IMG/VR virus record: IMGVR_UViG_3300031974_002528
Span: 1 to 64,000 of that record
Length of the DNA stretch: 64,000 nt
Strand: one strand, 5' to 3'
DNA from: a virus
Made by a program: the position numbers and the translations under genes. The notes under the pieces were generated by a model, which was not told where the DNA came from, searched no databases, and saw only the letters and a list, made by a program, of their open reading frames with translations. This document shows positions 30,524 to 39,215 of this stretch, piece by piece (position 1 is the stretch's first letter; each line of letters starts with the position of its first letter).

Positions 30524-31465
30524 ATGACTACAAACTACTTCAGACAATTCCCCTTGGTGGAATATAAATTTGGTAACGAAGAAAGTAAGGTAAACTTTCA
30601 AAATTTAACTGTATACATTGATGCTCTTGATCAAGTTAAAGAGTATGGTACATTTTATCAGAACTATCAAATTCAAAATGGGGAAAGACCAGATCACGTT
30701 TCATATAAGATTTATGGCACGACTGATTACTACTGGACTTTCTGGTTGTTAAACGATAAGTTGAAAGAGCAAGGATGGCCGATAGACAACTCTCAACTGT
30801 ATCTTCGCGCGCAACAATATTATCCGCATTTTACTTTTAGAGTTTCTGGCGAAGCGTTGAGCAACTCTTTGGGTGTATACAAACCACTATCTTCTTCTCC
30901 GACTTTTAAACTTGGTAGTTATGTCTGGTTGAGGGAAAATAAACTCGCAGGGCAAATCATAAAAATTGATTATGATCTTGGTCAGATAACATTAGACTTT
31001 AATATAGGAAGTGCAATAAACGTTGCTGCTACTACAACAGTTAATACTAACCCCAACTTAGACCTTGGACAAACTGGTATATTGACTTCCAACTTGATCA
31101 CCACATCAGAGTTCTCTGCTAAGTTAATTATGAACAATCAGAATGTTGCTGGACAAGAAGGGCAAGATCACGTTCCTCCTTCAGATAAACAATTTGAAGT
31201 AATGAGAATAATACAGGCATATAAACAGTATGATGCGCCACATCACTATGAGGATGCTGAAGGCAAATGGATAAAACCAACCTATGCTCCTACTTCTCCT
31301 CATGCTTATGACTGGACTAGTGTTACCACTCAACAATCAGTTTCAAATTTTCAACGTTTGCGCGAAGTGAACGATGAGCAACGATCAATAAAGGTATTGA
31401 AACGGGACGTCATCAGTCAAGTTGTCTCAGAGTACAACTCTCTCCTGACTGGTAGTAGAAGATAA
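30524..31465 (+). CDS. 53: Baseplate wedge subunit gp53
   Basis: 313 residues. TNYFRQFPLVEYKFGNE at the start, then RPDHVSYKIYGTTDYYWTFWLLND, GWPIDNSQLY and a LysM-like middle with the C-terminal segment NDEQRSIKVLKRDVISQVVSEY. All are characteristic of gp53, which joins baseplate wedges around the hub. T4 gp53 is about 196 residues; marine versions are longer, carrying an inserted beta domain (about residues 120-240). Confidence 0.85.
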   Translation: MTTNYFRQFPLVEYKFGNEESKVNFQNLTVYIDALDQVKEYGTFYQNYQIQNGERPDHVSYKIYGTTDYYWTFWLLNDKLKEQGWPIDNSQLYLRAQQYYPHFTFRVSGEALSNSLGVYKPLSSSPTFKLGSYVWLRENKLAGQIIKIDYDLGQITLDFNIGSAINVAATTTVNTNPNLDLGQTGILTSNLITTSEFSAKLIMNNQNVAGQEGQDHVPPSDKQFEVMRIIQAYKQYDAPHHYEDAEGKWIKPTYAPTSPHAYDWTSVTTQQSVSNFQRLREVNDEQRSIKVLKRDVISQVVSEYNSLLTGSRR

Positions 31466-31467
31466 TC

Positions 31468-32853
31468 ATGCCAGCACCGCAAAATGTAAAGCAAGAATAT
31501 AAAATCACTGGGGCATTGTTGTCCGCAGAAAGATTAGGCGAAGATTATGAATTAAAGCAAATGGTTGTTGAGGTAAACTTTTTCGAAGATCTTGAAAAAC
31601 CTTACATCACCGGTCAAATTGCAATTTTAGATGACGCTGGCGTTTTTGATGAAATAAAAATAAAAGGCACTGAAGAACTTACTATGACGATTGAAATCCC
31701 TGAATTAGAGGGAATTGAAGTCAAGTATAAGTTCAATGTGGTTTCAATAGTTCAAATTGTTAAAGTTGGCGAGCGTTCGGAAATCTATCATTTAAATTTA
31801 ATATCACCGCATGCCTATCGCGATCAAGCGATTAAGATATCTAGATCATACAGTGGTAAACTAGAAGATATTTCTGAAGCAGTTCTGAAGAATCACCTTG
31901 ATGTTCGTACAGATAGAAACTATATGGGCGGCGAACCTAGTCGACAAGAACCAGTTACAGTAGTCATACCATACATTACACCTCTAGAAACTGTTGATTG
32001 GTTAATCGACAGGGCAACTACGAGTATTGGGGCACCCTTTTACGCATACTGTACATTGTACGATCAGCAATTAAATGATGGTAAAGATGTGATGCGATTT
32101 GGTAACATTGAATATATGTTTAATAAAGAGGTTTGGAACGCCGATCAACCTCTACTGTATTCACAAAGTCGAGCTTCGGAAACTGGTGGCGGTTCCTTGG
32201 ATAAGCAGAAATTCCAAGTAAAAGACTTGCTAATGGAAAACATACAAGATACGTTAAAAATGATACAAGAAGGTGCTCTCGGTGCCAATCTAAGTTCTTA
32301 TGATGTGTTCAGCAGTCAAAGGTTTACTAGAAGATACGACATCACTAAGTTGCTGGAGAAAATGAAAGCATATGGGATGATGTCAGAGGGAGAACAAAAT
32401 GTTTTCGATGACAAACAAACATTGACTATCGAGAACGAAACGAAAACTATGGATCAGTTTGACTCGCGTTTTATAAACATCGTAACTTCTTATGGAACTT
32501 ATGGATATAGAAATAGTTATCACGATGTATTCGACGAGTCAGAAGCACTGAATAAGTTAAGGCATTATGCAGTAAAGAGCATGTTTAACAAAAATATGAT
32601 GGACTTAAAATTTCCTGGTGTCTCTTTTTGGCAAACATTATCTGAAGGTGCTTCTGGTGTTACCGTTGGCGACCTTGTTAAAATTAATTTCAAGAACACA
32701 AACGTAGAAGATGCTGGCGACGAAGAATTTAATAAAGACTTATCAGGTACTTTCTTAGTGCATAAAGTTAGAAATGCGTTCTATTCGACAAAGCACGAAG
32801 TGGTTGCCTCAGTAACAAAGGTTGCCGATTATGACGGAGGCACTCCTAAGTGA
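31468..32853 (+). CDS. 27: Baseplate hub protein, gp27-like
   Basis: 461 residues. YKITGALLSAERLGEDYELKQMVVEVNFFEDLEKPYITG at the start (quoted in overlapping parts: ALLSAERLGEDYELKQMVV) and a late VTVGDLVKINFK then TFLVHKVRNAFYS resemble the tube-like barrel domains of gp27/VgrG-N hub proteins. Position immediately before gp5 supports the hub assignment, since gp27 and gp5 form a (gp27-gp5)3 complex. Direct similarity to T4 gp27 is not visible by eye, so it could be another hub component. Overlaps the next gene by ATGA-type overlap. Confidence 0.6.
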   Translation: MPAPQNVKQEYKITGALLSAERLGEDYELKQMVVEVNFFEDLEKPYITGQIAILDDAGVFDEIKIKGTEELTMTIEIPELEGIEVKYKFNVVSIVQIVKVGERSEIYHLNLISPHAYRDQAIKISRSYSGKLEDISEAVLKNHLDVRTDRNYMGGEPSRQEPVTVVIPYITPLETVDWLIDRATTSIGAPFYAYCTLYDQQLNDGKDVMRFGNIEYMFNKEVWNADQPLLYSQSRASETGGGSLDKQKFQVKDLLMENIQDTLKMIQEGALGANLSSYDVFSSQRFTRRYDITKLLEKMKAYGMMSEGEQNVFDDKQTLTIENETKTMDQFDSRFINIVTSYGTYGYRNSYHDVFDESEALNKLRHYAVKSMFNKNMMDLKFPGVSFWQTLSEGASGVTVGDLVKINFKNTNVEDAGDEEFNKDLSGTFLVHKVRNAFYSTKHEVVASVTKVADYDGGTPK

Positions 32854-33749
32854 GAACATTTAATCAGGAATACTACGGTGACGATGTTCGTTGGTTCGTT
32901 GCTAACGTAATCGACAACACTCCTCCATATGGATTGGAAGGTAGAGTACAGATTCGCATACACGGTCTTCACGCAGATACAACAGATAAAACTGGTATCC
33001 CACAAAGAGACTTGCCTTGGGCGCAGGTTATGAACCCAGGAGATACTTATGGTGTTTCTGGTCTCGGTACAAGTTCTCAGATACTTCCTGGTGCTTTAGT
33101 ATTTGGATTCTTCCTAGATGGCGCAACTTCACAATTACCGTTGGTGCTTGGTTCTTTACCTCGTATTGAATTTCCAACTACGGTTCAGGCGTCAAAACGC
33201 GAGGATATGGCGACCAACCCATTCAGTTATGAATTTAAACAATCTAATGCTGAGGCGATTGATCCAATATTAACAACTAGCAGTAAACCAGCAGGAGATG
33301 TTGCTCGTTATTTTATAGACAATGGATTTAATGCAAAACAAGCATCTTCAATTACTGGAGTGCTACAAGAAATTAGTGGACTTGATCCCACCAACGTGAG
33401 TAATGGTATCGGCATTGCTGGATGGCAACCCAACACGCCTAGATACTATCGTTTCTACGCATACATACGCAGATTGGCACCTGCTAGAGATTCAACAGAC
33501 TTTGAAGGACAGTTGCTTTATGTTCTTCACGAACTTAAAACTGCTCGTTCTAATGCGATGTCCAAGTTGCTTCGTGCGCGCGAGATTGAAGGCAACTTGT
33601 TTGGCGCGAAGGTTGACGGTATTGAAGAGAAAGGTAATGGACAGGTCGCACAACTTGTGAAGTATTATGTTGATCCTAAAACTGCTTGTAGTAAATCATC
33701 AGCAGAAGGTAAGGCGAAGGCAATTTATGGTGGTCTTGGAGCAAGGTAA
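32850..33749 (+). CDS. 5: gp5-like hub protein with OB fold and tail lysozyme domain
   Basis: 299 residues. Residues about 10-110 form a gp5 N-terminal OB fold (WFVANVIDNTPPYGLEGRVQIRIHG, LPWAQVMNPGD). Residues about 145-290 resemble a phage tail lysozyme domain (GDVARYFIDNGFNAKQASSITGVLQEISGLDP, then GIGIAGWQ), with catalytic Glu likely in LQEISGL. It would locally digest peptidoglycan during tail penetration. The long beta-helix of T4 gp5 is not on this protein but on the gene at 36283. Its last base is the first base of the next gene (TAATG). Confidence 0.75.
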   Translation: MRTFNQEYYGDDVRWFVANVIDNTPPYGLEGRVQIRIHGLHADTTDKTGIPQRDLPWAQVMNPGDTYGVSGLGTSSQILPGALVFGFFLDGATSQLPLVLGSLPRIEFPTTVQASKREDMATNPFSYEFKQSNAEAIDPILTTSSKPAGDVARYFIDNGFNAKQASSITGVLQEISGLDPTNVSNGIGIAGWQPNTPRYYRFYAYIRRLAPARDSTDFEGQLLYVLHELKTARSNAMSKLLRAREIEGNLFGAKVDGIEEKGNGQVAQLVKYYVDPKTACSKSSAEGKAKAIYGGLGAR

Positions 33750-34798
33750 TGGCACGAATTAATTTAAGCGAAATTAATCAATACATCAAAAACTTTTTTG
33801 ATAGGATTGGACTTCGTGACCTTGAAAAAGCACACGCAGAAAGAATCAAGCAATGGTTGATTGAAAACTTATCAAACATTGGTCGATACAGCGTTCGAGA
33901 CTTCGAGAGGACAGGTAATCTAAACTCGTTCGGTAAACACCCTTACAATGACATGCGTCCAGTCCATCACGATAGAGCAGATGGTTGGGTCTCGTTGACC
34001 GAAGAAGTTCCCGACATAGATCACCTTACATATGGCACAGGTATGTTGTATGTACACGGCGAAATGGAGTTGCCTGAATACTGGAAAGAGCAGGGTGGTA
34101 AGCCAGGTGATCACATGTACAACGATGAGTTTCACCAAGTAAACTATTCGGGAACTCAAAAGTATTTGTATCAACAAGTTGGTAATGGTGGACTCACACC
34201 AGGATCTTTGCCAGTTTACATCCCACAATTTTGGTATGAACCAGAGTTTGGTGATGACGATGTTAGACTGCCAGGAAGAACTCCATTAACTAAACCGAGC
34301 ACTGGATCTCTCGCTTCGGGTTGGGGAGATCAAGATTGGGACCTTGGATATGTTTGGAAGCAAGATGTAGCAGTTCCTGCTCAAATAGTCTGCGGAACTT
34401 TTAAAGAACCAGGAGGCACTGTTCCTCTTTACAGTGATCAGGTCGCTTGGTTCTATGGTACAATCACCTATACGATTGGCGGCGACCAAGTTCGCGAGCA
34501 ACAAGGCGATGCCGCGGATGGTGATAACGATGATATCGTATATCACTTGGATAATGAAAGAAACAACTATCCATGGCGAGTGGTGAATGGCGCAACTGCT
34601 CTGAGCGTGAAGACTATGCTTGAAGAAGTCATCAAAGAAAAATCAAACGGTATGTATGATGGCAGTTTGCCAGCACTTGCGGAAGATGTCGGCACCTATG
34701 CACCTTTAGAAGGATTGAAGTTCGTGAAGGATAAGATTGACGGTATCGTGAACTTTATTTCACCAGTCGACGAAGTTCCTCCGAAAAATAAGGGATAA
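33749..34798 (+). CDS. Virion structural protein in hub gene cluster
   Basis: 349 residues. The N-terminus is helical (NQYIKNFFDRIGLRDLEKAH); the rest is acidic and rich in Gly, Trp and Tyr (SGWGDQDWDLGYVWK, QVAWFYGTITYTIGGDQ), suggesting a beta-rich, extracellular-type protein. I do not recognise a family with confidence. It sits between the gp5-like gene and the amidase, both hub components, so it is most likely part of the spike complex. Confidence 0.6.
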   Translation: MARINLSEINQYIKNFFDRIGLRDLEKAHAERIKQWLIENLSNIGRYSVRDFERTGNLNSFGKHPYNDMRPVHHDRADGWVSLTEEVPDIDHLTYGTGMLYVHGEMELPEYWKEQGGKPGDHMYNDEFHQVNYSGTQKYLYQQVGNGGLTPGSLPVYIPQFWYEPEFGDDDVRLPGRTPLTKPSTGSLASGWGDQDWDLGYVWKQDVAVPAQIVCGTFKEPGGTVPLYSDQVAWFYGTITYTIGGDQVREQQGDAADGDNDDIVYHLDNERNNYPWRVVNGATALSVKTMLEEVIKEKSNGMYDGSLPALAEDVGTYAPLEGLKFVKDKIDGIVNFISPVDEVPPKNKG

Positions 34799-34804
34799 TG
34801 TAAT

Positions 34805-36283
34805 ATGGCGATTGGAACACAAAGTGCCTTTAATACTCTCATCGCACAGTCAGTTGTCTCGGCGAATGGAACCGCTGCGGCGTTTGATTCTCTGACAGGA
34901 GGAACATTGCCAGACAGCACTAAAGAAGAAATCGACACTCTGGTTGCTACAACTCTCAGAGAAAATAACGGAAATCCAACGCCAGGATTATACGAGCAGG
35001 TCGCGGAGTTGATGGTCGGATCAACACCAGGAATGAGTGTTGAAACTTTGGCAAATGTTCTTCGGTCGACAGATATCGCTGGAGTGCTGACAAAAAAGGC
35101 ACCTTCGGTTAATATTGAAAATCAACTAGCAACCATAACAACTAGATACGAGAAGAAGTTACAGCAAATTGCTGGCGCGGTTGACCAAGAAGTTTTGAAA
35201 CTTGGATTGCCAGGATTTGCGCAGAATGCTGCGAACAATATAGTAAACGACAGCATGGCACTAATTAATGATGCCTTGCTACAAGCAGGGATAACATCGG
35301 ATACAGGTGCACCTGCTACAATAAACGATGCTAAAACAATAGTTGTAAACAAAATTTTATCTCAACAAGATTTGATTTCAGTTGATGACGTTATTGGACC
35401 AAAAACTTCAAAACAAGTAAAAGAATCTATAAAAGCAGCGGGTGATGCTGCGGGAATAATTGACACTTCCGAACTATCAGTAGAAAATGCAAAAGAACTT
35501 GCTGGTAACGCGATACAAGGGATAAATGGTGGACCAAACTCAAGTAAAGAGTATACCGATACCGTTGGTGATGTTGCTCCAACTATCATAGGATTAACAG
35601 AAGAGCAAGAACTTGATATTGTCGGACCTCCTAGTTATGAAATAGGTGGGAGTAATATTCAGGCAGGTAGCACCTACATTTCTTCTATAGAAGAACTTGA
35701 AGCGGAGATGGCGAGTATGACTCGCGATATTTCCGAGATAATCGTGCATTGGTCTGAAACTTTTACGAACGCTAATCTTACCGCTGCGCAGTTGACTAAA
35801 TTAACTGGAGCAGGCGATAATGCATATCACTTAATTATCCGTAGAGATGGAGCAGTTGAAAGAGGTGTTCCTCTAAACAGCGTAGGAAATCATTGCCCAG
35901 TTAATAACCATAATGCATACTCGATTGGTGTGTGCTTAGTTGGCGGTGTTAATGTACCTTCAGATTCGAGGGATATGGAAATAGAAGTTTCGCCGAGAAG
36001 CATTACACAGTCTCAATATAATAGTTTGTATCAAATTTTTAGAACGTTCTTTGACCAATATCCTGGTGGGCAGGCATTGGGTCATATGGATGTAGACGTG
36101 TCCCAAAACGATCCTGGGTTTGATGTGCGCGACTATGTGTACAACAATTTTAATAAGCAGAGTTTGTATATGGATCCTCCAAACGATCCTGCACTGTCTC
36201 CTCAGGACATCTTGAAGGCACTTGAAGGTCAAGGTCCAGATATATTAACCAAAGACCCTGACGCTATGGAGAAGAAATTCTAA
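34805..36283 (+). CDS. Hub protein with C-terminal amidase_2 (T7-lysozyme-like) domain
   Basis: 492 residues. About 1-280 is a helical, Ala/Thr/Ile-rich region with coiled coil character. About 300-450 is an N-acetylmuramoyl-L-alanine amidase domain: SEIIVHWSETFTNANLT with the first zinc His, DNAYHLIIRRDGAVERGVP, AYSIGVCLVGG, and ALGHMDVDVSQNDPGFDV. Zinc ligands appear to be His, His and Asp, the position of the usual Cys/His before PGFD being Asp. It cleaves the glycan-peptide bond of peptidoglycan. Fused to a virion domain, so probably a tail-associated wall enzyme. Confidence 0.82.
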   Translation: MAIGTQSAFNTLIAQSVVSANGTAAAFDSLTGGTLPDSTKEEIDTLVATTLRENNGNPTPGLYEQVAELMVGSTPGMSVETLANVLRSTDIAGVLTKKAPSVNIENQLATITTRYEKKLQQIAGAVDQEVLKLGLPGFAQNAANNIVNDSMALINDALLQAGITSDTGAPATINDAKTIVVNKILSQQDLISVDDVIGPKTSKQVKESIKAAGDAAGIIDTSELSVENAKELAGNAIQGINGGPNSSKEYTDTVGDVAPTIIGLTEEQELDIVGPPSYEIGGSNIQAGSTYISSIEELEAEMASMTRDISEIIVHWSETFTNANLTAAQLTKLTGAGDNAYHLIIRRDGAVERGVPLNSVGNHCPVNNHNAYSIGVCLVGGVNVPSDSRDMEIEVSPRSITQSQYNSLYQIFRTFFDQYPGGQALGHMDVDVSQNDPGFDVRDYVYNNFNKQSLYMDPPNDPALSPQDILKALEGQGPDILTKDPDAMEKKF

Positions 36284-38667
36284 TGACCACTGGTTCTAAT
36301 AAAGTTACAGACAGAATTAATGACCCTAATGCAGAAAGCGAGGAGTTAACAACAGGCATACCGCTAGATGGATCAGTGGATCCAACAGGTGAGTATCCTT
36401 TACGGTACAACTGGTTTTCTTCTAACGTAAGTGCTGCTGGTCGCGGCGTCAAGGTCAATGATCTTTGGATGCGCGGAAGCACTATGGGCGTCAGTTTTGA
36501 TGTCCCGATCGGCACAACTTCTATATTCCCATTTAACCAAGCAAACGTAACACCATCAGGTCATTCGTTTGAGATAGATGATACTCCTGGGAATCAGCGG
36601 ATCCTGATCAAACATCACACTGGCGCAGGCGTAGAACTAAAGCAAGACGGTTCAGTTCTTATCGCTTCGCGTACGCATCAGGTTCAAGTGGTTGGTGCAG
36701 ATCACGAACTGATTGTGCAGGGTGAAGGCAACATAACATACGACGGGGACATGAATCTAACAGTCAACGGAAACTATAATCTGACTGTTGGTGGTACAAT
36801 GAACGTAGATATTGGGGCGAATCACAATCACTCGATTCATGGTTCTTATATTACTGAAACTGGTGACACGCATCAAACCATTGTTCGTGGTAATAAAGAT
36901 ACAAAGGTCTGGGGTGACGTCGTAGATTTTACTGCGAGTGAGCATAAGGTAATCACAAAAGGCGATTATCGAATCCTGTCGAATAAAGATATTATTCCGA
37001 ACGCTCGTCGCGGTATTCGTATGACAGCAGAAAAACATCTCACAACTGCTTGTGGCGGGTTTACTACATTCTCATCTGATCGTATGCATATTATCGGAAG
37101 AAAGGGTAAGATTGGAGGTGAGGAGTTTCACTTCTTTGGATCTTTGTTCACTGGTGGCGGTGATGATACACAAGGCAAGAATACAGTATTTCATGGCAAC
37201 CTTGTAGGTCGTGCCCTTGAAGCATGGACTGCGAAATACTCCAAGTTTTCCGAGCATGCCCACTCTGCCTTTGCTGCGAGTGGCGCATTGGTAGCAAGTA
37301 GTGTCGGAGGAGTTCCTGGTACGTTTACTCCATCGCCGATGAGCGTAAAACCAGATTATCAATTTGAGTGGGGTTGGAACGCGAAGGATAACCATGTAGT
37401 TCTGCAATCCATGCGATTTGATGGTAGTGTGCTCAATGACGACCCAGATTGGTGGATTATCCCAGGATTGCCAGGAGGATTAAACCAAGGACTTGCCATG
37501 AGTTCGGAGCACTCAGAGAATATATTAGGGCACGAACCTTTGTACCAGTATTACGGAAACCCGACTAAGTGGTGGGAAGTATGGAACAAGACTTCCCCAT
37601 ATGCTGTTCGTAAGGTTGTTATCGACCACGACGATACCATTGAAGATAAGATTGCGAAGAACGACACATACACTTATTACTTCAACTGGACACCAGAAAC
37701 GCCAGAGATTCGCTCCAAGTTGCGAACGATGGACGGTGCTAACGATACGGCAACTTCTCCAGAAGGTCAAACTGATGGACCAAAGTGTATACAATCATTG
37801 CTAGACGAAAACAGGTTAAGCGCAAAATACAAAGATCCTGGTCCATCTGCTCCATACGAGATTAAGAGAACTGGTACAAGTATCCCAACAGCAAGGTTTG
37901 GATATTCGCTTCTTGGTAACCCAGTAGAGCGTGCGTCCAAAACATTCTTGCCTAAAAATAAACAGGCGGCAACTAGAACTATTTTGGCAGATCCTCTCTA
38001 CAACCCTGATAAAATGGATGCGCCGATCACAAGTAAAACCAGATTGTCTAAGTCTAGCACCATGTCTAAGTTCTTTGGTGCCCCAGGATCTAAAACTTCT
38101 TTGGACTTTGTTCCTATCGTTAAAGATCGACAAGACCTCGCGCGACAGTTTTATCTGCATGCATGGTTGATGGAAGGTGTTTCTTCTCTGAAAGAGTTTA
38201 GCAACTTCAGATTACAGGTTACGGAAGGATATTACAACCCAGCGAACGGTATCCGTAGAAAGTACGACGGTTCCTCTAGTGAACCTGCTATCAAGCGATA
38301 CTGGAGAGAACCATATCGGAAAGAAGATGGCGGTAGTTGTCAAAAATCTATTGTACAAGGCGCACCATATATTAATGAGTTGAAGTATGAGGGTCGCGCA
38401 TGCGCGTACACTCTTTATAACTCTCGCGGAAAGATCGACTATAGCGCGACCTTTGAACTTTCTTTGCATATTCGAGACTTGTTCTTCTACGACCAGTTAA
38501 GTTTGGATTATGATTATACTCGACCAGATAATGTTCTTACTCAACAACTAATAGTGGTGATGCCTAAAATCGAAAAAGACTTTAAGGCAACTTTTGAGAT
38601 GAAAGTTTGTACATACTTCAACAGACAATTGTTGTCAGGCGCAGACCTTATAGAAATAACCGACTGA
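36283..38667 (+). CDS. Large spike protein with gp5/VgrG-type beta-helix
   Basis: 794 residues. About 90-220 contains repeated short strands (QRILIKHHTGAGVELKQDGS, VQVVGADHELIVQGEG, DGDMNLTVNGNYNLTVGGTM), the signature of the gp5/VgrG triple-stranded beta-helix needle. A further His/Gly-rich region precedes a large C-terminal part of unknown fold. Around 640-760 a pattern FRLQVTEGYYNP and EGRACAYTLYNSRG faintly resembles M15 peptidase (VanY/VrlC-like) motifs, but metal ligands are not clear. It probably forms the central spike with the gp5-like protein. Confidence 0.65.
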   Translation: MTTGSNKVTDRINDPNAESEELTTGIPLDGSVDPTGEYPLRYNWFSSNVSAAGRGVKVNDLWMRGSTMGVSFDVPIGTTSIFPFNQANVTPSGHSFEIDDTPGNQRILIKHHTGAGVELKQDGSVLIASRTHQVQVVGADHELIVQGEGNITYDGDMNLTVNGNYNLTVGGTMNVDIGANHNHSIHGSYITETGDTHQTIVRGNKDTKVWGDVVDFTASEHKVITKGDYRILSNKDIIPNARRGIRMTAEKHLTTACGGFTTFSSDRMHIIGRKGKIGGEEFHFFGSLFTGGGDDTQGKNTVFHGNLVGRALEAWTAKYSKFSEHAHSAFAASGALVASSVGGVPGTFTPSPMSVKPDYQFEWGWNAKDNHVVLQSMRFDGSVLNDDPDWWIIPGLPGGLNQGLAMSSEHSENILGHEPLYQYYGNPTKWWEVWNKTSPYAVRKVVIDHDDTIEDKIAKNDTYTYYFNWTPETPEIRSKLRTMDGANDTATSPEGQTDGPKCIQSLLDENRLSAKYKDPGPSAPYEIKRTGTSIPTARFGYSLLGNPVERASKTFLPKNKQAATRTILADPLYNPDKMDAPITSKTRLSKSSTMSKFFGAPGSKTSLDFVPIVKDRQDLARQFYLHAWLMEGVSSLKEFSNFRLQVTEGYYNPANGIRRKYDGSSSEPAIKRYWREPYRKEDGGSCQKSIVQGAPYINELKYEGRACAYTLYNSRGKIDYSATFELSLHIRDLFFYDQLSLDYDYTRPDNVLTQQLIVVMPKIEKDFKATFEMKVCTYFNRQLLSGADLIEITD

Positions 38668-38673
38668 TAGCAG

Positions 38674-38681
38674 TATAAATA
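38674..38681 (+). promoter_or_regulatory. T4-type late promoter of gp25 unit
   Basis: Exact TATAAATA in the 41-base gap after the spike gene, 27 bases before the ATG at 38709. Confidence 0.78.
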
Positions 38682-38708
38682 GATGTATCAAACCATCGGA
38701 TAATAAGA

Positions 38709-39215
38709 ATGGCACTGAAACGAGTCACCCCAGGAAAGACTGATACTACGTTAGTCACTGGGAAAAAAATAGACTACAAAGACATAGATTTGTCTTTTTC
38801 TGCTAAGCCAGGATCTATTAATGAAGATGGCAAGAAGCAAGGCGACGTCTATAAAAAAGTTGACACTGCTGCTGTAATTCAAGCAGTGGAAAACGTCTTA
38901 CTGACTGACAGACTAGAAAAACCTTTCAACCCAAATTACGGTGCGAACCTCAGATCAATGTTGTTCGACATGGTTGAAACATACTCTGAAGAGTTGGTTA
39001 GAAGGCAAATTATCAGAGCACTTAATAGAGATGAACCGAGAGTAACTGTCACTGACGTTAAATTTTATGACGGAAACAGACTCGTTAATTCAGGCGCAGC
39101 AAGCATATTCGATAGGGATAGTCTTAGAAACACAGTTGCTATTATTGTAGAATTTGAAATAGACAATTCCCAAGGGCAATTTTCAGCAAGAGTAAACTTG
39201 AACAGGTTACGATAA
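38709..39215 (+). CDS. 25: Baseplate wedge subunit gp25
   Basis: 168 residues. The core AVIQAVENVLLTDRLEKPFNPNYG, MLFDMVETYSEELVRRQIIRAL and the EPR-type motif NRDEPRVTV are the conserved lysozyme-like fold residues of gp25/TssE, which initiates sheath polymerisation at the baseplate. T4 gp25 is 132 residues; an N-terminal extension of about 35 residues is present here. Stop and next start overlap (TAATG). Confidence 0.88.
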   Translation: MALKRVTPGKTDTTLVTGKKIDYKDIDLSFSAKPGSINEDGKKQGDVYKKVDTAAVIQAVENVLLTDRLEKPFNPNYGANLRSMLFDMVETYSEELVRRQIIRALNRDEPRVTVTDVKFYDGNRLVNSGAASIFDRDSLRNTVAIIVEFEIDNSQGQFSARVNLNRLR

